Assembly (NCBI GenBank): GCA_945871455.1 | Contig: CAMBXJ010000015.1 | Span: 1-21,558, forward strand | Source of the DNA: Asaia bogorensis | GTDB taxonomy: Bacteria; Pseudomonadota; Alphaproteobacteria; Acetobacterales; Acetobacteraceae | DNA: 21,558 nt | Direction: 5' to 3' | Shown here: one piece after another, positions 10,359 to 17,271 of the stretch | Layout of the letters: every line of letters begins with the position of its first letter | Numbering within the stretch: position 1 is the stretch's first letter | Program-made: the position numbers and the translations under genes | The notes under the pieces: generated by a model | Told to the model about the DNA's origin: nothing | Database searches by the model: none | What the model saw: only the letters and a program-made list of their open reading frames with translations

Positions 10359-11530
10359 CAGGCGTTGCCGGACAGGTAGTCGATGGCCGCCTGCACGCCC
10401 CCGGCTTTGTGCGGGATGCCGGCGACTCGCAGGCCCATTTCCACCCCGGACAGGGTGCCGGTCAGTTGCAGCACGCCCAGATCGCCCATGTGGCCGATGC
10501 GGAACACCTTGTCGTCGATGCGGCCGAGGCCGTTACCCAGGCTCATGTTGAATTTTTGCAGGATCACATTGCGCAGCTTGTCGGCGCTGTGACCCTCGGG
10601 CACGCGGATCGCGGTGACGCCGGGGGCATAGGCCCGCGGGTCCTCGCATTGCAATTCCAGGCCCCAGGTCCGCGCCGCGCGTCGGGTGGCCTCGGCATAG
10701 CGGTCGTGGCGGGCGAAGACGTTGGGCAGGCCCTCTTCCAGCAGCATCGCCAGGGCCTCGTTCAGCGCGAACATCAGGTTGATGGCGGGCGTATAGGGGA
10801 AGAAGCCGGTCTTGTTGGCGGTAACCAGCGGCGCCCAATCCCAGTAGCTGCGCGGCGTGGTGTTCGCCTTGGCCGCCGCCAGCGCCTTGTCGCTGATCGC
10901 GGTGAAGGACAGGCCGGGCGGCACCATCAGGCCCTTCTGGGACCCGGCGATGGTCACGTCCACGCCCCACGCATCATGGCAATAATCCGTGCAGGCCAGC
11001 GAGGAAATCGCATCGACCATCAGCAGCGCCGGGTGCCCCGCGGCGGTCATGATCTTACGCACGCTCTCGACATCGGTCATGCAGCTTGTCGAGGTCTCAC
11101 TGTGCACGACGCAAACGGCCTTGATCCGGTGTTCCCGGTCGTCACGCAGCGCGGCACCGATGGCGGCGGGATCGGCGCCATGGCGCCAATCGGTCTCCAG
11201 CGCCTGGATGTGGAGGCCGAGCTTGCCGGCCATCTGTTCCCACAGGTGAGCGAACTGGCCAGTGCGGCTGATCAGGATGCGATCGCCCGGCGCCAACGTG
11301 TTCACCAGCGCCGCTTCCCAGGCCCCGGTGCCCGAGGACGGGAAAATGCCAACGATCCCCTGGGTTTGGAAGATCTGGCGCAGTTTCCCAATGACCTCCA
11401 GGCCGAGCGCGCCGAACTCCGGACCTCGGTGGTTGATGGCGTTGCGGTCCATGGCGCGCAGGACCCGGTCGGGCAGATTGGTGGGCCCGGGGGTTTGTAG
11501 GAAATGCCGGCCGGCGACGTACTCAGACAT
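10358..11530 (-). CDS. Class V PLP-dependent aminotransferase, serine-glyoxylate type
   Basis: Pyridoxal-phosphate aminotransferase of 390 aa, in the family of serine-glyoxylate and alanine-glyoxylate aminotransferases. The N-terminal AGRHFLQTPGPTNLPDRVLR and NHRGPEF are strongly like methylotroph serine-glyoxylate aminotransferase. SSGTGAWEAALVNTLAPGD binds the cofactor phosphate, Asp173 in LMVDAISSLA contacts the pyridine nitrogen, and Lys199 in AGSQKGLMVPPG forms the Schiff base. The C-terminal GRIDDKVFRIGHMGDL is also typical. The ATG at 11530 is preferred because GGAGG lies about 10 nt upstream and the family begins here; the frame continues to 11944, but that part lacks homology. The next gene, a flavin monooxygenase, overlaps its stop. 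It may supply or consume glyoxylate, pyruvate or a related 2-oxo acid. The amino donor and acceptor are not certain from sequence. Confidence 0.92.
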   Translation of the reverse strand: MSEYVAGRHFLQTPGPTNLPDRVLRAMDRNAINHRGPEFGALGLEVIGKLRQIFQTQGIVGIFPSSGTGAWEAALVNTLAPGDRILISRTGQFAHLWEQMAGKLGLHIQALETDWRHGADPAAIGAALRDDREHRIKAVCVVHSETSTSCMTDVESVRKIMTAAGHPALLMVDAISSLACTDYCHDAWGVDVTIAGSQKGLMVPPGLSFTAISDKALAAAKANTTPRSYWDWAPLVTANKTGFFPYTPAINLMFALNEALAMLLEEGLPNVFARHDRYAEATRRAARTWGLELQCEDPRAYAPGVTAIRVPEGHSADKLRNVILQKFNMSLGNGLGRIDDKVFRIGHMGDLGVLQLTGTLSGVEMGLRVAGIPHKAGGVQAAIDYLSGNA

Positions 11531-11906
11531 AGGGTTTGCATCCTCCAAGGGGCGCGTAGAAGCATGGGCGAGCAAGATTGGCAATGGTGGCCCAAGCGCA
11601 GCAGTTGGATGGCAGGCATGTTCTGGCCGTTTCTGGCCGGATTTGCCGCTTCGACGTTCACCCCGGAGTCGCGTGGCGCGTGGGACAACAGGCGGCAAAA
11701 CCCCATGCCAATGGCGTCGTGGGTCAGGCGGGCATGTGGGTGGTGGCATGTGGGTGGTGGCATGTCGTCGGAGGCATGTCGGCGGTGGCATTGCATTATC
11801 GCGCACCACCCCCTTATTTTTCGCGACTGGCACAGCGGCCACCCATCCGCGACGCAGCCACGCCCCCGTCGAGGCAAATACCCCACCGAGGAAAAGGACA
11901 CCGACG
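11531..11906. promoter_or_regulatory. Divergent promoter region between the aminotransferase and CmcJ-like genes
   Basis: This 376-bp gap holds the start signals for both flanking genes: GGAGG for the aminotransferase on the minus strand (near 11540) and GAGGAAAAGGA at 11888-11898 for the CmcJ-like gene. Its main feature is the 14-bp tandem array at 11731-11786. A smaller 10-bp duplication (TTCTGGCCG-T/G) lies at 11621-11640. I saw no gene here; frames crossing it are extensions of the flanking ORFs or shadows. No sigma-70 promoter was convincing. Confidence 0.5.
11731..11786 (+). repeat. Four-copy 14-bp tandem repeat
   Basis: Four consecutive 14-bp units start with GGCATGT. Copies 1 and 2 are identical (GGCATGTGGGTGGT); copies 3 and 4 are GGCATGTCGTCGGA and GGCATGTCGGCGGT. 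A fifth start, GGCATTG, follows at 11787. The array lies 120 bp upstream of the CmcJ-like start and about 200 bp upstream of the aminotransferase start. The conserved GGCATGT with variable second halves suggests a protein-binding array or slippage-generated repeat. Confidence 0.85.
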
Positions 11907-12767
11907 ATGCCCCTGGACGGCAACACGATCGAGCAGCTTCCCAAGGTCGAGGGTGAGGTCTTCTATCTCGTGAAGATGGCCGAGAAGCCGCACAGCTATT
12001 CCTACAATCCCCCGGTTGGCGTGCCGCGCACCAACATGGTCCTGGAAGGCCACCGTCTTCCCATGCACGACATGCGCCCGGTCGCGGACACGATCTCGCT
12101 GGATCGGGAGGGTTTTGCGCTGCTGACGTCGCCGAGCGCGGTGCGGGATTTCTATGATGAGGAGGAATTGCGCCGGGTTTATTACCGGGAGGCGGAACAG
12201 GCGATTCAGGCGGCAACCGGCGCCGCGCGCGTTGTGGTGTTCGACCACACGATTCGCCGCCGAACCTGGGACGAAGCGGATCGGGCACCTCAGGATCGGG
12301 CTCCAAGCGCGTCACGCCTGCCCGTCACCCGCATCCATGGCGACTATACCGAGGTTTCCGGCCCGCAGCGCGTGCGCGACATCATGGGTGACGAGGCGGA
12401 AGACCTGCTCGGTCACCGCTTCGCCATCGTCAATCTATGGCGCCCGATCCGTGGTCCGCTGCGGGATGCGCCGCTGGCCCTGTGCGACGCCGCGACATTG
12501 TCGGACGGGGATCTGGTCACGCATGATTTGATCTATGAGGATCGGACCGGCGAGATCTTTGCGCTGACCCACAATCCCGCGCATCGCTGGTTCTATGCGC
12601 CGGAGATGCGGACGGACGAGATTCTGTTGTTGAAGTGCTTCGATTCGGCGCGCGACGGACGCGCCCGGTTCATGCCGCATACGTCCTTTCAGGACCCGAC
12701 CGCGGGGGCGGATGTGCTGCCGCGCGAGAGTATCGAACTGCGCACATTGGTGTTCTTCGCGGACTGA
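11907..12767 (+). CDS. CmcJ/NvfI-family oxidoreductase
   Basis: This 286-aa protein belongs to the family of CmcJ (cephamycin 7-alpha-hydroxylation partner) and the fungal NvfI/AsaB enzymes, several of which are Fe(II)/2-oxoglutarate oxygenases. Family segments run in order: RIHGDYTEVSGPQRVRDIM (143-160), RFAIVNLWRPIRGPLRDAPL (171-190), ALCDAATLSDGDLV, NPAHRWFYAPEMRTDEILLL (223-242), KCFDS, MPHTSFQDP and PRESIELRTLVFF. His144 and Asp146 with His227 fit a 2-His-1-carboxylate iron site, and Arg279 could bind the co-substrate; this assignment is my inference. The ATG at 11907 has GAGGAAAAGGA 8 nt upstream; the frame extends back to 11262, but only inside the antisense of the aminotransferase. 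There is no signal peptide. The natural substrate is unknown; proximity to the TRAP/aminotransferase/monooxygenase genes suggests catabolism rather than antibiotic synthesis. Confidence 0.88.
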   Translation: MPLDGNTIEQLPKVEGEVFYLVKMAEKPHSYSYNPPVGVPRTNMVLEGHRLPMHDMRPVADTISLDREGFALLTSPSAVRDFYDEEELRRVYYREAEQAIQAATGAARVVVFDHTIRRRTWDEADRAPQDRAPSASRLPVTRIHGDYTEVSGPQRVRDIMGDEAEDLLGHRFAIVNLWRPIRGPLRDAPLALCDAATLSDGDLVTHDLIYEDRTGEIFALTHNPAHRWFYAPEMRTDEILLLKCFDSARDGRARFMPHTSFQDPTAGADVLPRESIELRTLVFFAD

Positions 12768-12807
12768 GACCAACCGGCCGAAACAATAACCCACCGGACA
12801 GTAACTC

Positions 12808-12926
12808 CGTCATGGCGGCCGCAGGGCCGGCCGCCATCCACGACTTTTGTGGTTGCAGCTTGGGGAAGTCGTGGATGCCGGCCCGGAGCCTGTCCTCGGG
12901 CTTGACCCGTGGGGCCGGCATGACGG
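12808..12926. repeat. Composite REP-like element with three hairpins
   Basis: It occupies the gap between the convergent CmcJ-like and corC genes. Three stems follow each other: ATGGCGGCCG/CGGCCGCCAT (12812-12837), ATCCACGACTT/AAGTCGTGGAT (12836-12876, 19-nt loop) and ATGCCGGCCC/GGGCCGGCAT (12875-12921). The whole is framed by CCGTCATG at the left and CATGACGG at the right. GGGCTTGACCCG inside the third stem matches the core of the 9138-9226 element. It is probably a paired REP (BIME-like) element and may double as a bidirectional terminator. No gene lies in 12768-13030. Confidence 0.75.
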
Positions 12927-13030
12927 GGTTGCGCGGACCAGAGAGTGAATCATTCGGCCGGTTGGTATGAGACCCGGCGGGCGAAGCCGGATTTGGCGCC
13001 GGACCTCCCCCTGCCACATCAAACGCGCCG

Positions 13031-13921
13031 TTATGCCGCCGAGGCCTGCTCCGCCGATACGGGCTCGGTGCGACGGGCCCGCAGCCGGCGGATTCGCCTT
13101 GGGTCGGCATCCAGGATACGGAATTCAAAGCCGGAGGAGTGGCTGATCACCTCCCCCTTGGCCGGGACGCGTCCCGCCAGGGTGAACACCAGCCCGCCGA
13201 TCGTATCGATGTCGGCATCGCGCTCATCATCGGTCAGGACCGAACCGACGTGCTTTTCGAAGGCTTCCACTGACAGTCGCGCGTTCAGGTCCAAGGCTCC
13301 ATCCGGACGCTCGGTGACCATGGGCGCCTCCACATCGTCATGTTCGTCGGCGATGTCACCGGTGATGGTTTCGACCAGGTCCTCGATGGTGACCAGCCCG
13401 TCGATGCCGCCATATTCATCGACCACCAGCGCCATGTGGACGCGCTGCTGGCGCATCTGCAGCAGCAGGTCCAGGACAGGCATCTGCGGCGCCACCATCA
13501 GCGGCTTGCGCAGGATTTTCTCCATCGAGAACGGCTCGGTTCGCCCGACATAGGCGAACACGTCCTTGATGTGGATCATGCCGATCACTTCGTCCAACTG
13601 CTCCCGGTAGATCGGCAAGCGGGAGTGGCCGTCGTTGCGGATCTGTTCGATCGCCTCGGCCAAGGTGACATCGGCCCGCATGGCGACGATGTCGGCGCGG
13701 GGGACCATCACGTCGTCGGCGGTGGTTTCGCGCAGCCGCAGGATATTGGCGATCAGCGCGCGTTCGTGGCGGTCCAGCTCGGTGTGCTGGTCGGGCGCAT
13801 GCGGGGCGTGCGCCGCCTCCTGCATCAGATCGGCAATCGATTCGCGAAGAGTCTGCTCCGGCCGCCGGTGACCGAGCAGTTGACGCAGACGATCGCGGAG
13901 GTTGGGACGGAAACCGGTCAT
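13031..13921 (-). CDS. corC: CorC/HlyC (TlyC) family CBS-domain protein
   Basis: Soluble CBS-pair protein of the CorC/YbeX/TlyC family, 296 aa, linked in other bacteria to magnesium/cobalt efflux or ribosome and RNA metabolism. The order is an N-terminal helical region (1-60), two CBS motifs ([20 protein letters not shown] near 66-85, ending [20 protein letters not shown]; and [20 protein letters not shown] near 139-158, ending [20 protein letters not shown]), then a C-terminal CorC_HlyC domain (about 210-280, with [20 protein letters not shown]). No membrane domain is present, so it is the small cytosolic form. The ATG overlaps the ybeY stop as ATGA. The order phoH-ybeY-corC is conserved widely in proteobacteria. 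The biochemical role remains unsettled in the family; calling it a hemolysin would be misleading. Confidence 0.93.
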   Translation of the reverse strand: MTGFRPNLRDRLRQLLGHRRPEQTLRESIADLMQEAAHAPHAPDQHTELDRHERALIANILRLRETTADDVMVPRADIVAMRADVTLAEAIEQIRNDGHSRLPIYREQLDEVIGMIHIKDVFAYVGRTEPFSMEKILRKPLMVAPQMPVLDLLLQMRQQRVHMALVVDEYGGIDGLVTIEDLVETITGDIADEHDDVEAPMVTERPDGALDLNARLSVEAFEKHVGSVLTDDERDADIDTIGGLVFTLAGRVPAKGEVISHSSGFEFRILDADPRRIRRLRARRTEPVSAEQASAA

Positions 13922-14373
13922 GACCGTTTCCAGGGATTGGGCACGCCGATGCGGTGCAGGATGCGGGATTCCGCCATTTCCATCCGACGCGCCTCGCCGG
14001 GATGGGCATGGTCGAGCCCGCGCAGATGCAGTGCCCCATGCACGATCAGATGCGCCAGATGATGCGCCACCCGCTTGGCCTGCGCCGCGGCTTCCCGGCG
14101 CACGACACCCAGCGCCAGGATCACCTCCGGGGCCGGCTGCTCGTATGTCAGCACGTTGGTTGGTTTGTTCCGACCGCGATGGAGCGCATTCAACCGCTGC
14201 ACCATCCGGTCCGTGGTCAGCACCACCGCGGCCCGCGCGCCAGCGGCACGCGCCGCCCGTCGGGCGATGGACGCCGCGTTCGGGACGTGCCGGCGCCAGG
14301 CCGGATCAGCGATGATAATCGTAAGTTCGTCCAGGATCCCCGCCAGTGCGGGGCATCTACTCGCCGGGTCCAT
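13918..14373 (-). CDS. ybeY: Endoribonuclease YbeY, rRNA maturation factor
   Basis: Single-strand-specific metallo-endoribonuclease involved in 16S rRNA 3'-end maturation and 70S quality control. The zinc signature H-x3-H-x5-H is complete in [14 protein letters not shown] (His112, His116, His122), and the conserved [15 protein letters not shown] lies at 64-78. The usual GDI-V-LA segment appears as PEVILALG, a conservative change at the acidic position. The ATG at 14373 gives 151 aa; it overlaps the end of phoH by 17 nt and has AGCAGGA just upstream. The frame is open to 14541, but that extension lies inside phoH and lacks family features. The stop overlaps the corC start (ATGA). It is a little short at the N-terminus for the family. 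Confidence 0.94.
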   Translation of the reverse strand: MDPASRCPALAGILDELTIIIADPAWRRHVPNAASIARRAARAAGARAAVVLTTDRMVQRLNALHRGRNKPTNVLTYEQPAPEVILALGVVRREAAAQAKRVAHHLAHLIVHGALHLRGLDHAHPGEARRMEMAESRILHRIGVPNPWKRS

Positions 14374-15415
14374 TGTCCTGCTCATGCGCGCGACGCGATT
14401 CACGGCGCTTATCGCCTTCAGCCGCGGCGCGCTGATCATACGCCTCCACGATGCGCGCGACCAGGGGGTGGCGCACCACGTCGCGGTTGTCGAAGCGCAC
14501 AACCCCGATTCCCTGCACGCCTTCGACCGTATCCAGCGCATCCCGCAGGCCGGATCGGACGCCGGTCGGCAGATCGACCTGGGTCAGGTCGCCGGTGATC
14601 ACCATCCGCGTCCCCTCCCCCATCCGGGTAAGAAACATCTTCATCTGCACGGCGGTGGTGTTCTGCGCCTCGTCCAAAATGGCGTAGCTGTGCGCCAGGG
14701 TGCGGCCGCGCATGAAGGCCAGTGGAGCAACCTCGATCTCTCCGTTCGTCAGGCGACGGATCACCTGGTCGGCCGGCATCATGTCGTGCAGCGCGTCGTA
14801 GAGCGGGCGCAGATAGGGGTCGACCTTCTCCTTCATGTCTCCGGGCAGGAAGCCCAAACGCTCCCCCGCTTCCACCGCCGGGCGCGACAGCACGATCCGA
14901 TCGACCTTGCCGGCCTGCAACATGGCCACGGCCTGTGCCACGGCCAGATAGGTCTTGCCGGTGCCGGCGGGGCCGACGCCAAATACCATGTCATGCTTGG
15001 CCAGAGCGTCCATATAGACGGCCTGGCCGGGACTGCGCGCCGCCACGGCGCCGCGCCGGGTGCGAATCGCCGGGACGTCCGACAGCGGCAGGCGTGGGTC
15101 GGTTTCGGCCTCCCCCAGCTTGATCGCCGCTTCGACTTCCGGGCGCCCCACGCTCTCTCCCCGTTCCAGCTTCCGCCACAGGCCTTGCAGGATCGTCTGG
15201 GCCGCTTGAACGCGGGACGCCTCCCCGACCACCGCCACCCGATTGCCACGGCAGGACACGCGGACCCCCAACGCCTGCTCGATTCGCACCAGATGTCGGT
15301 CGTGGTCTCCAAGCAACAACGGCAGCAGCAAATTGTCGCTGAACTGGAGTGTGACGGCCTTGCCACTGGATGGCGCGGCGGAGGATCCGACGTTCGGTGC
15401 GGAGATGTGGGTCAA
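14357..15415 (-). CDS. phoH: PhoH-family ATPase (YbeZ)
   Basis: Cytoplasmic PhoH/YbeZ ATPase of 352 aa, a P-loop protein related to the helicase superfamily I ATP-binding core and a functional partner of YbeY in RNA metabolism. Walker A is [10 protein letters not shown] (146-155) and Walker B is [11 protein letters not shown] (244-254). [19 protein letters not shown] and [12 protein letters not shown] are other family hallmarks. The start is TTG at 15415, overlapping the miaB stop as TTGA, with AGGAGAG about 9 nt upstream in the miaB tail. No ATG is available before Met135, so the non-ATG start is well supported. The 3' end overlaps ybeY by 17 nt. The 5' end lies directly beside the C-terminal 15-bp repeats of miaB. 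Confidence 0.94.
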   Translation of the reverse strand: MTHISAPNVGSSAAPSSGKAVTLQFSDNLLLPLLLGDHDRHLVRIEQALGVRVSCRGNRVAVVGEASRVQAAQTILQGLWRKLERGESVGRPEVEAAIKLGEAETDPRLPLSDVPAIRTRRGAVAARSPGQAVYMDALAKHDMVFGVGPAGTGKTYLAVAQAVAMLQAGKVDRIVLSRPAVEAGERLGFLPGDMKEKVDPYLRPLYDALHDMMPADQVIRRLTNGEIEVAPLAFMRGRTLAHSYAILDEAQNTTAVQMKMFLTRMGEGTRMVITGDLTQVDLPTGVRSGLRDALDTVEGVQGIGVVRFDNRDVVRHPLVARIVEAYDQRAAAEGDKRRESRRAHEQDNGPGE

Positions 15416-17052
15416 GCGCTGGGTCTCTCCTGTTGAGTTCGAGCCTGCTGGGTTGGGGCCTGCTGGGTTGGGGCCTGCTGGGTTGGAGCCTGCTGGGTTG
15501 GGGCCTGCTGGGTTGGGATCGGTTGAGTTTGGGGGGCGCCAATCACCCCCGCCAGGGAATTCGGCAGAGCGGCGGCGATCGTGGTCACGTGCTCCTGGCC
15601 GATCAGGGCCGCGTCGGCCGATACATGGACCGGTTGAAGAAACGGTGAACGCCCGGCGATCTGGCCCGGATGGCGGCCGGGTCCGGTAAACAGAACCGGC
15701 AGCGCCAGTCCGACACAGCCGGCGTTGAAGCGGGCCTGCTGTTCGCGCAGCAGCGCCTGCAACGCTTGCAGACGCCGATCCTTGTCGGCCTCCGCGACCT
15801 GAAACGGCGCGCCGGCGGCGGGGGTGCCAGGCCGGGGGGAGTATTTGAAGCTGTAGGCCTGGGCGAACCCGATGGTCCGCACCAACGCCATGGTGGCCTC
15901 GAAATCGGCTTCGGTCTCCCCGGGATGGCCGACGATGAAATCCGACGACAGCGCCAGGTCCGGGCGGGCAGTGCGAAGCCGGTCCACCAATGCCAGGTAA
16001 TCCGCGGCGGTGTGCTTGCGGTTCATCGCCGCCAGCATCCGGTCGGACCCCGACTGGATCGGCAGATGCAGGAACGGCATCAGCGTCGGCACGTCCCGAT
16101 GCGCGGCGATCAGGTCGTCATCCATGTCGCGCGGATGCGATGTCGCATAGCGCAGCCGCAGCAGGTCCGGCAGAGCGGCCAATTCTCGCAGCAACCGGCC
16201 CAGGCCCCATGTACTGCCATTTTGGGTGTTACCATTTTGGGTCTTGCCATTTTGGGTTTGGCCGTCCGGCGCCGCCCCATGCCAGGCATTCACGTTCTGG
16301 CCCAGGAGCGTGATCTCTCGCGTGCCCTGCGCCACCAGCCGGCGAGCTTCGGCAAGGATCGCCGCGGCCGGGCGGCTCTGTTCGGCGCCGCGCGTGTAGG
16401 GGACAACGCAGAAGCTGCAAAATTTATCGCAACCTTCCTGGATGGTCAGGAACGCCGTGACGCCCCGCGGCGCCGCCAGGTCGGGCAGGTGGTCGAACTT
16501 GTCCTCCGGCGGAAAATCGGTCTCGATGACGGCCCCGCCGGCGCGGGCGGCGCGCGCGACCATCTCCGGCAACCGGTGATAGGTCTGGGGGCCGAGCACA
16601 ATGTCGACATAGGGGGCTCGGGCGAGGATTTCGGCGCCTTCCGCTTGCGCCACGCAGCCGGCTACCGCCAGCACCATCCGATGCCCCTGTTCGGCGCGCG
16701 CATCCTTCAGTTTGCGCAAACGACCGAGCTCGGAGAACACTTTTTCCGCCGCCTTGTCGCGAATATGGCAGGTGTTGAGGATGACCATGTCGGCGCCATC
16801 CGGGGCGGCGACCGGCGCGTAACCGAGCGGCGCCAGGACATCGGCCATGCGGCCGCTGTCATACACGTTCATCTGACAGCCCCAGGTGATGACGTGCAGC
16901 CGCTTGCGATCGGTCGGGCCGAAACCGCCCGCCTGAGTCGAGCTCCCCTGGGCATCGCCCCCCTGGATCTCGCCCCCCTGGATCTCGCTCCCCTGGATCT
17001 CGCTCCCCTGGGTCGCGCTTCCCTGGGTCTCGCTCGCCTGGATGCCGGTCAT
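15412..17052 (-). CDS. miaB: tRNA-2-methylthio-N6-dimethylallyladenosine synthase with repeat insertions
   Basis: Radical SAM methylthiotransferase that converts i6A37 to ms2i6A37 in tRNAs reading UNN codons. The N-terminal [4Fe-4S] cluster uses Cys59 ([13 protein letters not shown]), Cys95 ([10 protein letters not shown]) and Cys133 ([10 protein letters not shown]); the radical SAM cluster uses CDKFCSFC (Cys208, 212, 215). TSHPRDM and the C-terminal TRAM-like domain are present. At 546 aa it is longer than the usual 440-475. The excess lies in three repeat tracts: an N-terminal x-x-Q-G-S/G run (about residues 2-37), an internal TQNG-x run (266-280) where relatives have a plain loop before the LLREL segment, and a C-terminal PTQQA run. 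The catalytic core is intact, so the enzyme should be active. The ATG at 17052 has GGAGC 8 nt upstream. It overlaps phoH. Confidence 0.95.
   Translation of the reverse strand: MTGIQASETQGSATQGSEIQGSEIQGGEIQGGDAQGSSTQAGGFGPTDRKRLHVITWGCQMNVYDSGRMADVLAPLGYAPVAAPDGADMVILNTCHIRDKAAEKVFSELGRLRKLKDARAEQGHRMVLAVAGCVAQAEGAEILARAPYVDIVLGPQTYHRLPEMVARAARAGGAVIETDFPPEDKFDHLPDLAAPRGVTAFLTIQEGCDKFCSFCVVPYTRGAEQSRPAAAILAEARRLVAQGTREITLLGQNVNAWHGAAPDGQTQNGKTQNGNTQNGSTWGLGRLLRELAALPDLLRLRYATSHPRDMDDDLIAAHRDVPTLMPFLHLPIQSGSDRMLAAMNRKHTAADYLALVDRLRTARPDLALSSDFIVGHPGETEADFEATMALVRTIGFAQAYSFKYSPRPGTPAAGAPFQVAEADKDRRLQALQALLREQQARFNAGCVGLALPVLFTGPGRHPGQIAGRSPFLQPVHVSADAALIGQEHVTTIAAALPNSLAGVIGAPQTQPIPTQQAPTQQAPTQQAPTQQAPTQQARTQQERPSA
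15428..15532 (+). repeat. 15-bp tandem repeats in the miaB 3' end
   Basis: There are seven 15-bp units; the five central ones (15443-15517) are GCCTGCTGGGTTGGG, with one A variant in the third, and the outer two are degenerate. On the coding strand each unit encodes PTQQA. The array ends 12 bp from the phoH start codon, so copy-number changes alter the phoH leader without a frameshift in miaB. Confidence 0.92.
16217..16261 (+). repeat. 15-bp tandem repeats inside miaB
   Basis: Three units beginning CCATTTTGGGT (16217-16231, 16232-16246, 16247-16261) encode TQNG-x on the coding strand. They are unusually AT-rich for this genome and sit between the radical SAM core segments GQNVNAW and LGRLLREL. 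Confidence 0.88.
16947..17051 (+). repeat. 15-bp tandem repeats in the miaB 5' end
   Basis: Seven units begin CCTGG, with consensus CCTGGATCTCGCTCC. On the coding strand they give x-x-Q-G-S/G pentads. Units 2-4 (16962-17006) differ by one base; the others are more diverged, and the last reaches the start codon. The period matches that of the other two arrays, but the sequences are unrelated. Confidence 0.9.
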
Positions 17053-17109
17053 CGATCATGCTCCGCGTCGTCCTGGCGGATAGGCCCGCCCGAACGCGCG
17101 GAAAGAAGC

Positions 17110-17124
17110 ACCGATGGCATCGGT
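17110..17124. promoter_or_regulatory. 15-bp palindrome upstream of miaB
   Basis: ACCGATG-G-CATCGGT is a perfect palindrome with a one-base centre, 58 bp before the miaB ATG within the 219-bp plsC-miaB gap. A TTGACA hexamer on the minus strand lies at 17200-17195, but no good -10 partner follows it. It could be an operator or leader hairpin; it may also be chance. Confidence 0.3.
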
Positions 17125-17271
17125 ACGGTCAAGGGCAACGAATTGAGCCGAATCCCTGGGGCATACGCCAGTGTGACAGACAGGGCTTGGGTGGTGTCAA
17201 GGTCCGCATCACGGGCAATCGAGCCGGGAAGCCCACCCGGAAGCCGAGAGGGCAACGTTGGCGCGCCGCGA

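Noticed and set aside
11791..11819. TTGCAT-N17-TTATTT as a promoter for the CmcJ-like gene
   Set aside because: Spacing is right, but the -35 and -10 hexamers match the consensus at too few positions.
13031..13921. Reading corC/tlyC as a hemolysin
   Set aside because: The name derives from weak early reports; the protein is a cytosolic CBS/CorC-domain protein in the conserved ybeY operon.
15428..17051. Repeat clusters considered as a CRISPR array
   Set aside because: Units are directly adjacent 15-mers without unique spacers and encode in-frame pentapeptides in miaB.
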